Positions 7,612 to 15,122 of a stretch of DNA of 33,114 nt are shown in pieces. Under the pieces are notes generated by a model. The model saw nothing but the letters and a program-made list of their open reading frames with translations. It was not told the origin of the DNA and did no database searches. Position 1 is the first letter of the stretch. The number at the start of each line of letters is the position of its first letter. A program made the position numbers and the translations under genes. The stretch is taken from NCBI GenBank assembly GCA_003210075.1, contig QCNR01000014.1, forward strand, positions 1-33,114, given 5' to 3'. The stretch is from Pelagibacteraceae bacterium AG-426-G09 (GTDB lineage: Bacteria > Pseudomonadota > Alphaproteobacteria > Pelagibacterales > Pelagibacteraceae).

Positions 7612-8682
7612 ATGGATAAAAAAATTACAATTTTAGGCATTGAATCGAGTTGTGATGAAACTGCTGCATCTATCATCCAAGAAGAAAATGGACAAATAAA
7701 GATTTTATCAAATATAGTATCAAGCCAATTTGATATTCACAAAGAATTTGGGGGAGTTGTTCCTGAATTAGCTGCAAGAGCACATGTAGAGAAAATTGAT
7801 TTAATTTCTGAAAAAGCAATTTCAGAGAGCAAAATTAAGCTTGATGAGATTGATGCAGTAGCAGCTACTGCTGGACCAGGTTTAATAGTTTGTTTAACTG
7901 TTGGTCTAAATTTTGGAAAAACATTGGCAGCATCTTTAAATAAACCCTTCATTGCAGTTAATCATTTAGAGGGACATGCGCTAAGCCCAAAATTAAATTC
8001 TAATTTAGAATTTCCATATCTGTTATTGTTAATATCAGGAGGTCATACACAATATCTTTCTGTTGATAGTTTAGGCAAATATAAAAGACTAGGAACAACA
8101 ATAGATGATGCATTAGGAGAAGCATTTGATAAAACTGCTAAAATTATTGGCATTGAATTTCCTGGTGGACCGAAAATTGAAGAATATGCTGAAAAAGGAA
8201 ATAAGAATAGATTTAAATTACCAAAACCAATACTTAATAGAGGTGGGTGTAATTTATCTTTTGCAGGATTGAAAACTGCAATTTTAAGAATACAATCCGA
8301 AATAAAAACTGAGCAAGATAAATTCGATTTAGCCGCTTCGTTTCAAAAAACCATAGAAGAAATACTTTTTGAAAAAACTAAAAAAGCTTTTGAAATATAT
8401 TTAAAAGAAAACAAATCCACAAAAAAAACATTTGTAGTAGCTGGTGGTGTTGCTGCAAATCAAGGTATAAAAAATACATTAGTGAATTTATCCAATGAAA
8501 ATAAATTTGAATGTTTATTTCCTGATATAAGTTTATGTAGTGATAATGCTGCAATGATTGCATTGGTAGGTATAGAAAAATTTAAAAAGAAGTTATTTAA
8601 TGATTTGAATTTTAAGGTTAATCCAAGATGGCAATTAGATGAAAAAGCACAATTTCTTAAGGGAGCAGGTGTAAAAATTTAA
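7612..8682 (+). CDS. tsaD: tRNA N6-threonylcarbamoyladenosine synthase catalytic subunit TsaD
   Basis: The 356-residue protein carries the full Kae1/TsaD pattern. GIESSCDET lies at residues 9-17, EFGGVVPELAARAHV follows, and the metal-binding His118 and His122 are in NHLEGHAL. LISGGHTQY, FPGGPKIEE, SFAGLKTAIL, VAGGVAANQG and CSDNAAMIA complete it. TsaD transfers threonylcarbamoyl from TC-AMP to A37 of ANN-decoding tRNAs, working with TsaB and TsaE, which are not seen here. It heads a plus-strand run with the EVE gene 2 nt downstream and acs after that. Confidence 0.98.
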   Translation: MDKKITILGIESSCDETAASIIQEENGQIKILSNIVSSQFDIHKEFGGVVPELAARAHVEKIDLISEKAISESKIKLDEIDAVAATAGPGLIVCLTVGLNFGKTLAASLNKPFIAVNHLEGHALSPKLNSNLEFPYLLLLISGGHTQYLSVDSLGKYKRLGTTIDDALGEAFDKTAKIIGIEFPGGPKIEEYAEKGNKNRFKLPKPILNRGGCNLSFAGLKTAILRIQSEIKTEQDKFDLAASFQKTIEEILFEKTKKAFEIYLKENKSTKKTFVVAGGVAANQGIKNTLVNLSNENKFECLFPDISLCSDNAAMIALVGIEKFKKKLFNDLNFKVNPRWQLDEKAQFLKGAGVKI

Positions 8683-8684
8683 TT

Positions 8685-9104
8685 ATGAACTATTGGTTAC
8701 TTAAATCAGAACCAAATGTTTGGTCTCTAGATCAGCAAATAAATTCTGGAAAAAAAGGATCAATGTGGGATGGTGTCAGAAATTATCAGGCCGCAAATAA
8801 TTTGAGAAAAATGAAAAAAGGAGATCTTTGTTTTTTTTACCATTCAAATATAGGAAAAGAAATAGTAGGCATAGTTAAAGTAATTAAAGAGGCATATCAA
8901 GATCCAACGGACAAAACGAAAAAATTTGTTGCTATCCAAGTTAAATTTGAACATAGATTGGAGCGACCAGTAACCCTTGAAAACATTAAAAAAACTCAAG
9001 AATTAAAAGATTTGCCGTTAATTAAACAAAGCCGACTATCAGTTATGCCAATAAACACTAAATACTGGAAAATTATTTTGAAGATGAGTAAAATAGTCAA
9101 ATAA
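8685..9104 (+). CDS. EVE-domain protein (YTH/PUA-related)
   Basis: A 139-residue single-domain protein beginning MNYWLLKSEPNVWSLDQ, the typical EVE start. WDGVRNYQAANNLR, KKGDLCFFYHSN and IVGIVKVIKEAYQDPT follow; all are family hallmarks shared with THYN1 homologues. EVE domains share a fold with YTH and PUA RNA-binding domains and are proposed to recognise modified bases. No enzymatic activity is expected. It starts 2 nt after tsaD and ends 3 nt before acs, so the three are probably co-transcribed. A link between a tRNA-modification enzyme and a base-reader fold is suggestive, not demonstrated. Confidence 0.9.
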   Translation: MNYWLLKSEPNVWSLDQQINSGKKGSMWDGVRNYQAANNLRKMKKGDLCFFYHSNIGKEIVGIVKVIKEAYQDPTDKTKKFVAIQVKFEHRLERPVTLENIKKTQELKDLPLIKQSRLSVMPINTKYWKIILKMSKIVK

Positions 9105-9107
9105 AAC

Positions 9108-11183
9108 ATGCCAAAAAAAAAGAAAAAAAGAAAAATTAAAAAGAAATACTTAAAAAAAAGAAAATCTAAAAGAATTGCAAAAAGAAAATCAAAAAAAAGT
9201 AAGAAAAAAATAAGAAATATAAAGTCTAGAGGTATATCTAAACATCCGACAGAAAAAATTTATAAACTAAAATCTGATTGGGTTAAAAATGGATTGGTAA
9301 ATAAATCAATTTACGAAAAAAAATATAAAGAGTCTTTAAGAAATAATAATGATTTTTGGGGTAAAGAAGGAAAGAGAATTTCTTGGATAAAACCTTATAC
9401 AAAAATAAAAGATGTAACTTATAGTAAAACCGATGTGAGTATTAAGTGGTTTTATGATGGAACTTTAAATGCATCAGCAAACTGTATAGATAGACATTTA
9501 AAAAAGAATAAAGATAAAACTGCTATTATTTGGGTAGGAGACGATCCTAAGGTACAAAAAAAAATAAGCTATAAACAATTACACGACGAAGTTTCAAAGG
9601 CTGCAAATGGATTAAAAAAATTGGGTGTACAAAAAGGAGATAGAGTTACAATTTATTTAACAATGATACCTGAATTAGCATACACAATGCTAGCATGTGC
9701 TAGAATAGGGGCAATACATTCAATAATATTCGGTGGATTTTCAGCAGACTCTATTGCGGATAGAGTTAATAATTGTAAGTCTGATTATATCATTACAGCA
9801 GATGAAGGTATTAGAGGTGGAAAAACAATTCATTTAAAATCTATTACAGATGAAGCATTAATTCATTGCCCAAATGTTAAAAAATGTATTGTAGTTAAAA
9901 GGACAGGGAACAGAATTAATTGGGACGAAAGTAGAGATGTTTGGTATCACGAAATGATAAAAGGTGTTCCTTCTCAATGTGAACCTGAGGAAATGAATGC
10001 TGAAGATCCATTATTTATTTTATATACATCGGGATCTACAGGAAAACCAAAAGGCGTCCTTCACACAACGGGGGGTTACATGGTTTACGCATCTTTGACT
10101 CACCAATATATATTTAACTACAAACCAAAGGACATATATTTTTGTACTGCAGATATCGGATGGATTACGGGCCACAGCTATATAATTTATGGACCTCTTG
10201 CTAACGGCGCAACAACTATAATGTTTGAAGGTGTTCCAACCTACCCGGATTCGTCTAGATGGTGGCAAATTGTTGATAAATATAAAGTAAATATTTTCTA
10301 TACTGCCCCCACAGCAATTAGAGCTTTGATGGCTCAGGGAGATGACCCAGTTAAAAAAACATCCAGAAAATCTCTTAAGTTATTAGGAACTGTTGGTGAG
10401 CCTATAAATCCAGAAGCCTGGGAGTGGTACTTTAGAACTATTGGTGACAATAGATGTCCAATTGTTGATACATGGTGGCAAACAGAAACTGGTGGGATTT
10501 TAATTGCTCCCCAAACTGGAGCGATAGACCTTAAACCAGGTTCTGCAACTAAACCTTTCTATGGAATAAAACCTGTAATAGTAGATCAAAATGGAAAAGA
10601 AGTTAAAGGAGAAGGACAAGGTAGATTGTGTATGACACAATCATGGCCTGGTCAAATGAGAACCGTATATGGTGATCATCAAAGATTTATTGATACATAT
10701 TTTTCACAATTTGATGGGAAGTATTTTACTGGTGACGGTTGTAGAAGAGATAAAGATGGTTACTACTGGATTACTGGAAGAGTGGATGATGTTATAATTG
10801 TGTCTGGTCATAATTTAGGAACTGCAGAAATAGAGAGTGCTTTTGTTGCTCATCCAAAAGTTGCTGAAGCAGCGGTAGTCGGTTATCCACATCAAATTAA
10901 AGGAAACGCTCTATACTGCTATGTTACTGTTAATAACGGCGTAATAGCCGATGGTGATTTAGAAAGAGAATTAAAGAATCATATTGCAAAAACCCTTGGA
11001 CCATTTTACAGGCCTGAGTTAATTCAATTTTCACCAGGATTGCCTAAAACTAGATCTGGAAAAATAATGCGAAGAATTTTAAGAAAAATTGCTGCAAATG
11101 AACATGATCAGCTTGGAGACACAACTACACTTGCAGACCCAAGTGTTGTTGATAATTTAGTTGATAATAGAAAAAATATTTAA
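9108..11183 (+). CDS. acs: Acetyl-CoA synthetase with Lys/Arg-rich N-terminal extension
   Basis: A 691-residue AMP-forming acetate-CoA ligase. Family sequence begins around residue 46 and is continuous from [16 protein letters not shown] onward. The P-loop [11 protein letters not shown] lies at residues 306-316, then [26 protein letters not shown], and [11 protein letters not shown] with Lys652, the conserved lysine regulated by acetylation in homologues. It makes acetyl-CoA from acetate, ATP and CoA. The first 41 residues contain 27 Lys or Arg and have no counterpart in E. coli Acs. There is no in-frame ATG between residue 1 and about residue 180, and the ATG is 3 nt after the EVE stop, so translation from here is likely. 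Its 3' end overlaps the convergent unknown gene by 4 bp. Confidence 0.97.
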   Translation: MPKKKKKRKIKKKYLKKRKSKRIAKRKSKKSKKKIRNIKSRGISKHPTEKIYKLKSDWVKNGLVNKSIYEKKYKESLRNNNDFWGKEGKRISWIKPYTKIKDVTYSKTDVSIKWFYDGTLNASANCIDRHLKKNKDKTAIIWVGDDPKVQKKISYKQLHDEVSKAANGLKKLGVQKGDRVTIYLTMIPELAYTMLACARIGAIHSIIFGGFSADSIADRVNNCKSDYIITADEGIRGGKTIHLKSITDEALIHCPNVKKCIVVKRTGNRINWDESRDVWYHEMIKGVPSQCEPEEMNAEDPLFILYTSGSTGKPKGVLHTTGGYMVYASLTHQYIFNYKPKDIYFCTADIGWITGHSYIIYGPLANGATTIMFEGVPTYPDSSRWWQIVDKYKVNIFYTAPTAIRALMAQGDDPVKKTSRKSLKLLGTVGEPINPEAWEWYFRTIGDNRCPIVDTWWQTETGGILIAPQTGAIDLKPGSATKPFYGIKPVIVDQNGKEVKGEGQGRLCMTQSWPGQMRTVYGDHQRFIDTYFSQFDGKYFTGDGCRRDKDGYYWITGRVDDVIIVSGHNLGTAEIESAFVAHPKVAEAAVVGYPHQIKGNALYCYVTVNNGVIADGDLERELKNHIAKTLGPFYRPELIQFSPGLPKTRSGKIMRRILRKIAANEHDQLGDTTTLADPSVVDNLVDNRKNI

Positions 11184-11806
11184 AAATTAATTAATTGTGA
11201 AAATTCTTTTTTAATACTATCCCATTTCAATATCATTGAATTCAATACTATTTTTCTATCTAAAATTTTAAGCTCATCAGCTATCGGTGACCACTCATAT
11301 AAAGCAAGAGCACTGTTGTTAAAAGGTAAATCTCTATGATGATTTTCCCAATTAATTTTTTCTAATCTTTGATCAAATTCTTTTTTTGTTTTATCTAATA
11401 TATCTTTTGGAATTTGATTTTTTTCTTCGTCACTCAAAATTTCTAAAAATATTTCTTTCGCTTTTTCTGTATTATGTCTCTGTGATGCTTCTTTTAAATA
11501 TGATATCGTATATAAACATAAATCTTGAAGAGCTACTGTATAAATATTCCATTTAGCTTTGTTAATTGAACCAAGAAATATTTCATCTTCAAACATCAGA
11601 ACATATTTTGCTCCCATTCTAGTTTTAAGATACCCGTATAAAGTGACCTGACTGACCCAGGCTGATTTTTTTTGAATAAAACTCTTTAAATCCTTGTAGT
11701 CTTCTATTTTTTCCCTTGGTTTGAAATATTTAAGAATTGGTTTAAAGTAGTCGATAAGATACTGAAGCTTCAAATCCTTCAATTTCAGCTTGTATTTAAT
11801 GCCCAT
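11180..11806 (-). CDS. Conserved protein of unknown function
   Basis: A 208-residue predicted cytoplasmic protein without signal peptide or clear membrane segment. It is rich in Lys, Glu and aromatic residues and mainly helical by eye. The segment [19 protein letters not shown] (about residues 50-68) followed by [15 protein letters not shown] looks like its most conserved part; I have the impression of similar uncharacterised alphaproteobacterial proteins. It lies between acs and the DUF4212/symporter pair, convergent with the former (4-bp overlap) and divergent from the latter. Position suggests a link to carboxylate uptake, but no function can be assigned. Confidence 0.75.
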   Translation of the reverse strand: MGIKYKLKLKDLKLQYLIDYFKPILKYFKPREKIEDYKDLKSFIQKKSAWVSQVTLYGYLKTRMGAKYVLMFEDEIFLGSINKAKWNIYTVALQDLCLYTISYLKEASQRHNTEKAKEIFLEILSDEEKNQIPKDILDKTKKEFDQRLEKINWENHHRDLPFNNSALALYEWSPIADELKILDRKIVLNSMILKWDSIKKEFSQLINF

Positions 11807-11830
11807 ATACTGTTTTTTCTATGTTTTTCG

Positions 11831-11868
11831 CCATTTCAAAGACCATTTTAGGACTTCCAATCCATTTT
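11831..11868 (+). repeat. Three short direct repeats upstream of the transporter genes
   Basis: CCATTTC (11831-11837), CCATTTT (11843-11849) and CCATTTT (11862-11868) occur in the 107-bp divergent region upstream of the DUF4212/symporter pair. They could be operator half-sites, but the spacing is uneven (12 and 19 nt) and the motif is short. I saw no confident promoter in the rest of this gap. Confidence 0.2.
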
Positions 11869-11900
11869 CAAATCGGTATGGTTTATTTTTTTAACCTATA

Positions 11901-11906
11901 GGGAGG
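11901..11906 (+). promoter_or_regulatory. Strong Shine-Dalgarno site for the symporter small subunit
   Basis: GGGAGG lies 7 nt before the ATG at 11914, a full anti-16S match at ideal spacing. Nearly every other gene in this window lacks a recognisable SD, so this marks the transporter as strongly translated. Confidence 0.8.
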
Positions 11907-11913
11907 ATTAAAA

Positions 11914-12174
11914 ATGTCAAACAAAGAAAGACACTGGGAAAAAACCAAGGGGTTAATGATGTTAACTCTTGCAATTTGGTTTGTTTTCTCAATCGTCATC
12001 TTCATGTTTGGTGAAAGCTTAAACAATGGTAGCTTTTTGGGATATCCATTAGCATATTATATGTGTGCCCAAGGATCTATCATAATTTTCGTTGTCTTAA
12101 TATTTTGGTTTGCAAACAGGCAAGAGAAAATTGACGAGGAGTTTGGCTTCGCCGAAAGAGGGGAGGACGAATAA
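11914..12174 (+). CDS. Sodium:solute symporter small subunit (DUF4212)
   Basis: An 86-residue protein with two membrane helices (about residues 14-34 and 50-68). The pattern HWEKTKGLMMLTLAIWFVFS, FxxGYPLAYYMCAQGS and FANRQEKIDEEFG matches the DUF4212 family of small subunits paired with a sodium:solute symporter. It probably assembles with the 617-residue transporter encoded immediately after it. Stop and start overlap as TAATG. Both genes have a strong SD and more C-ending codons than their neighbours, as expected for high expression. Confidence 0.9.
   Translation: MSNKERHWEKTKGLMMLTLAIWFVFSIVIFMFGESLNNGSFLGYPLAYYMCAQGSIIIFVVLIFWFANRQEKIDEEFGFAERGEDE
12161..12166 (+). promoter_or_regulatory. 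Strong Shine-Dalgarno site for the symporter large subunit
   Basis: GGGAGG lies inside the 3' end of the small-subunit gene, 7 nt before the ATG at 12174. Sequence and spacing match the site upstream of the small subunit, which suggests equal and high translation of the two subunits. Confidence 0.8.
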
Positions 12175-14027
12175 TGGCTGAAAAGTTTATAAATAGAAAA
12201 GACTTCATAAACAATCTACCTAGGATCTATGGAACATATACAGGTGGTTTCTTAATATTCATCATTTTGATGGCTATTGCAGAACAAGCAGGTATGACTG
12301 CCAAGACAATAGGTATTATGTTTGTTGCCTTTACAGTTGCGATCTATGCATTAATCGGATGGATTTCTAGAACTGTTCAGGTCGACGCTTATTATGTAGC
12401 TGGAAGGCAAGTTCCAACTGTCTTCAACGGAATGGCCACAGCAGCTGACTGGATGTCAGGTGCATCATTCGTTGCAATGGCAGGAGGTATTTACTTTGGT
12501 GGTTACACTTACATGGCATTCCTAGTCGGATGGACTGGTGGATATGTGTTAGTGTCTTCGCTAATGGCTCCATATTTAAGAAAGTTTGGTTGTTACACAG
12601 TGCCAGATTTCATTGGAACAAGATACGGAGGAAACGCTGCGCGTTTCATGGCGGTTGTTGTTCTTACATTGGCTTCTTTCACTTATGTGACAGCACAAAT
12701 TAACGCGACTGGAACAATTGCATCTAGAGCTTTAGGTATACCATTTGAATTAGGAGTTTGGGTTGGATTAGTAAGTATCTTACTATGTTCAATGTTAGGT
12801 GGAATGAGAGCGGTTACATGGACACAAGTTGCTCAGTATATCGTTTTAATTATAGCTTACCTAATTCCTGTATTCTGGATTAGTAACAAGAATGGTTTTG
12901 GTTTCTTCCCGCACTTTATGTTAGCGGATGAAGTAGCAAGACTAAACGACCTAGAGGCAACATTTGGATTAGTCAAAAACGCTGCTGCGGACATAAAAGC
13001 TGCTGGTGTACCAGGTGGATTGAAATCAATTTCGGTTCCACACTCTGACGTACCAGCTGGTGGAATGGCTGCGTGGAAGTTTATATCATTAGCAATCTGT
13101 ATGATGGTGGGAACAGCTTCTTTACCTCACATTCTAATGAGATACTTCACAACACCTAGTGTTAAAGCTGCAAGAAAATCAGTGGCATGGTCACTATTCT
13201 TTATTGCATTACTTTATACTTCAGCGCCGATGTTAGCTACACTATCTAAGATATCTCTTTTAGATCCTAACTTACCAACGGGTCTAATAGGAAAACCTAT
13301 TGCTGAAATAATGCAAATTGAATGGGTTAATGCTTGGATAAATGTTAAACAAGCCTTCATAGCAGACTTTAACGGAGACGGCGTTCTTCAGTTAAATGAA
13401 TGGTTCATGAGAGGTGACGTAGTAGTCCTTGCAACTCCTGAAGTTGCTGGATTGCCTTACGTAATTTCTGGACTAGTTGCTGCTGGAGGAATGGCTGCTG
13501 CGATGTCAACTGCAGATGGTCTAATTCTTGCGATCGCAAATGCTTTATCACACGATATTTATTACAAAATCGTTGATCCAAAAGCAGACGTAAGAAAAAG
13601 ATTATTAGTTGCTAGAGCACTTCTAATAGTAATCGGTGCTGCTGGAGCTTATATTGCATCAATGAGAATTACATCAATTCTCGGTGCTGTTGCTTGGGCG
13701 TTCGATTTCGCTATGTCTGGATTGTTCTTCCCACTTGTTCTTGGAATATGGTGGAAGAGAGCAACTAGAGCAGGTGCTGTTGCAGGAATGATAGCAGGTC
13801 TTGGATCTGGTACAGCATATTTAATCTACGTTGGGCCTAAATTTATGGCTCAAACGCCTTGGTTAGGTATTGACCATCTAAGATTTGGTATTATCGGAGC
13901 AGTAGTATGTCTTGTTGTAATGGTTGTAGTAAGTCTAATGACTGAAGAACCTGATAGTGCAACCCAAAAAATGGTTGACGAAGTCAGGGTACCAAGCGGT
14001 AAGACAATTCTAGGAAAAGCACACTAA
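12174..14027 (+). CDS. Sodium:solute symporter, ActP-like large subunit
   Basis: A 617-residue polytopic inner-membrane transporter of the SSS family, of the ActP-like branch that has a DUF4212 partner. Characteristic segments are VDAYYVAGRQVPTVFNGMAT, AADWMSGASFVAMAGG, GGYVLVSSLMAPYLRKFG, and AAMSTADGLILAIANALSHD in the C-terminal half. A hydrophilic insert at residues 398-409 (DFNGDGVLQLNE) matches the 12-residue EF-hand loop pattern, with Asp398, Asn400, Asp402, Gly403 and Glu409. The substrate is likely acetate or another short carboxylate, because acs is close by; this is inference, since the family also carries other monocarboxylates. A GC-rich hairpin follows the gene. Confidence 0.92.
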   Translation: MAEKFINRKDFINNLPRIYGTYTGGFLIFIILMAIAEQAGMTAKTIGIMFVAFTVAIYALIGWISRTVQVDAYYVAGRQVPTVFNGMATAADWMSGASFVAMAGGIYFGGYTYMAFLVGWTGGYVLVSSLMAPYLRKFGCYTVPDFIGTRYGGNAARFMAVVVLTLASFTYVTAQINATGTIASRALGIPFELGVWVGLVSILLCSMLGGMRAVTWTQVAQYIVLIIAYLIPVFWISNKNGFGFFPHFMLADEVARLNDLEATFGLVKNAAADIKAAGVPGGLKSISVPHSDVPAGGMAAWKFISLAICMMVGTASLPHILMRYFTTPSVKAARKSVAWSLFFIALLYTSAPMLATLSKISLLDPNLPTGLIGKPIAEIMQIEWVNAWINVKQAFIADFNGDGVLQLNEWFMRGDVVVLATPEVAGLPYVISGLVAAGGMAAAMSTADGLILAIANALSHDIYYKIVDPKADVRKRLLVARALLIVIGAAGAYIASMRITSILGAVAWAFDFAMSGLFFPLVLGIWWKRATRAGAVAGMIAGLGSGTAYLIYVGPKFMAQTPWLGIDHLRFGIIGAVVCLVVMVVVSLMTEEPDSATQKMVDEVRVPSGKTILGKAH

Positions 14028-14036
14028 GTAAATTTA

Positions 14037-14067
14037 AATTAGGGGGCGTATGTATACGCCCCCAATT
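14037..14067 (+). terminator. GC-rich hairpin after the symporter gene
   Basis: GGGGGCGTA (14042-14050) pairs perfectly with TACGCCCCC (14055-14063) around a 4-nt loop. Flanking AATT on each side can extend the stem past one bulged A. It begins 14 nt after the symporter stop. Such a GC stem is exceptional in this AT-rich window. No long U-run follows, so it may be a partial terminator or an mRNA 3'-stabilising structure that lowers expression of the gene at 14079. Confidence 0.65.
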
Positions 14068-14078
14068 CTTAAAAGAAC

Positions 14079-14414
14079 ATGCCAATTTATATTTTAGTTA
14101 TCGATTATATTCTCGGTATTATTATGTGGACTTTGATAGGTCGTACGGCTATGAATATATTTCAAAGAGAAGACTCGGAATTTTTCTTCATGAAAATATT
14201 TGTTAAATCCACGAATCCAATAATAAAATTATTTAAGTTTATTACTCCAAGCTTTATAGCACATCCTATAGTTCCTCTTTATGTAGCTTGGTTTTTTTAT
14301 ATGATCAGATTTTATTTAATACCGTATTTATTAGGTTATTCCGTAATGGGAATGCTTTCCTTTCCATTGGAAAGTGAAATCGCAAACGAAATTTACAGGA
14401 TTTTTGGCAAATAA
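14079..14414 (+). CDS. Small integral membrane protein of unknown function
   Basis: A 111-residue protein with about three hydrophobic segments (residues 3-22, 64-85, 86-96) and a central basic, proline-containing stretch, NPIIKLFKFITPSF. The layout of hydrophobic N-terminus, a P-rich loop and hydrophobic C-terminus is reminiscent of YggT proteins, but the YggT signature is not clear. It lies 51 nt after the symporter stop, beyond the GC hairpin, in the same direction. A relation to the transporter is possible from position only. Confidence 0.7.
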   Translation: MPIYILVIDYILGIIMWTLIGRTAMNIFQREDSEFFFMKIFVKSTNPIIKLFKFITPSFIAHPIVPLYVAWFFYMIRFYLIPYLLGYSVMGMLSFPLESEIANEIYRIFGK

Positions 14415-14445
14415 TAATTCAAATTATTAAAAAAATTGATAGTAC

Positions 14446-14451
14446 TATAAA
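14446..14451 (+). promoter_or_regulatory. Putative -10 element upstream of rpe
   Basis: TATAAA (5 of 6 to TATAAT) lies 11 nt before the rpe ATG, with a weak TTATTA 17 bp further upstream (14423-14428). It sits in the short gap after the small membrane protein gene and could start the rpe-heparinase-purH transcript with a leader of a few bases. Confidence 0.3.
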
Positions 14452-14462
14452 TTGTTGAGTTT

Positions 14463-15122
14463 ATGAAAAAAATACAAGTATCACCATCAATCTTATCAGC
14501 TGATTTTAGTAAGTTAGGTGAAGATATTAAGAGATTAGAACAGAGTGGTGCTGATATGATACATGTCGATGTTATGGATGGTCACTTTGTTCCAAATCTT
14601 ACAATTGGTCCACCAGTTATAAAAAGTTTGAGAGGACATACAAAATTACCATTTGATGTTCATCTAATGATAGATCCTGTAAATAAATATATTAAAGATT
14701 ATAGTGATGCGGGTGCTGATATAATAACATTCCATCCTGAAGCTACAGAAGATACATCAAATACTATTAAACTTATTAGATCATTTAATAAAAAAGTTGG
14801 TATTTCTCTTAACCCTAATACAGAAGTAGCTCTTGCTGAAGAACACTTAGATAAAGTTGATTTAATTTTAATAATGAGTGTTTATCCTGGATTTGGAGGT
14901 CAAAAATTTATAGATGAAGTGATTAGTAAAATAAAAAAGTTGGATCAAATAAGAAAAGAAAAAAAACTTACTTTTAAAATTGAAATTGATGGTGGAATAA
15001 ATTTTGAAACCTCTAAGATTGCAATAAATGCTGGTGTAGACATTCTGGTTTCAGGCACAACAGTATTCAAAGAAAATAATGGAGATCTAAAAAAGAATAT
15101 CGAAACCTTAAAACAAATGTAA
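14463..15122 (+). CDS. rpe: Ribulose-phosphate 3-epimerase
   Basis: The 219-residue TIM-barrel enzyme has the family start VSPSILSADFSKLGEDI. MIHVDVMDGHFVPNLTIGP follows (His34 and Asp36 as metal ligand and acid/base), then PFDVHLMI, MSVYPGFGGQKFI, and IDGGINFET with the second catalytic Asp. SGTTVF binds the phosphate. It interconverts ribulose 5-phosphate and xylulose 5-phosphate in the pentose phosphate pathway. It is directly followed, with no gap, by the heparinase-like gene, and then by purH, an order I recognise from other alphaproteobacteria. Confidence 0.98.
   Translation: MKKIQVSPSILSADFSKLGEDIKRLEQSGADMIHVDVMDGHFVPNLTIGPPVIKSLRGHTKLPFDVHLMIDPVNKYIKDYSDAGADIITFHPEATEDTSNTIKLIRSFNKKVGISLNPNTEVALAEEHLDKVDLILIMSVYPGFGGQKFIDEVISKIKKLDQIRKEKKLTFKIEIDGGINFETSKIAINAGVDILVSGTTVFKENNGDLKKNIETLKQM

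Noticed and set aside
9108..9245. Lys-rich start of acs as a frameshift or sequencing artefact in poly-A.
   Set aside because: The frame is open without stops from the ATG into the conserved core, contains varied Lys/Arg/Ser/Ile codons, and the ATG has normal spacing to the upstream gene.
11807..11913. Riboswitch or structured leader upstream of the symporter genes.
   Set aside because: The gap is only 107 bp, with no stable stem or known riboswitch core visible; only short direct repeats and the Shine-Dalgarno stand out.
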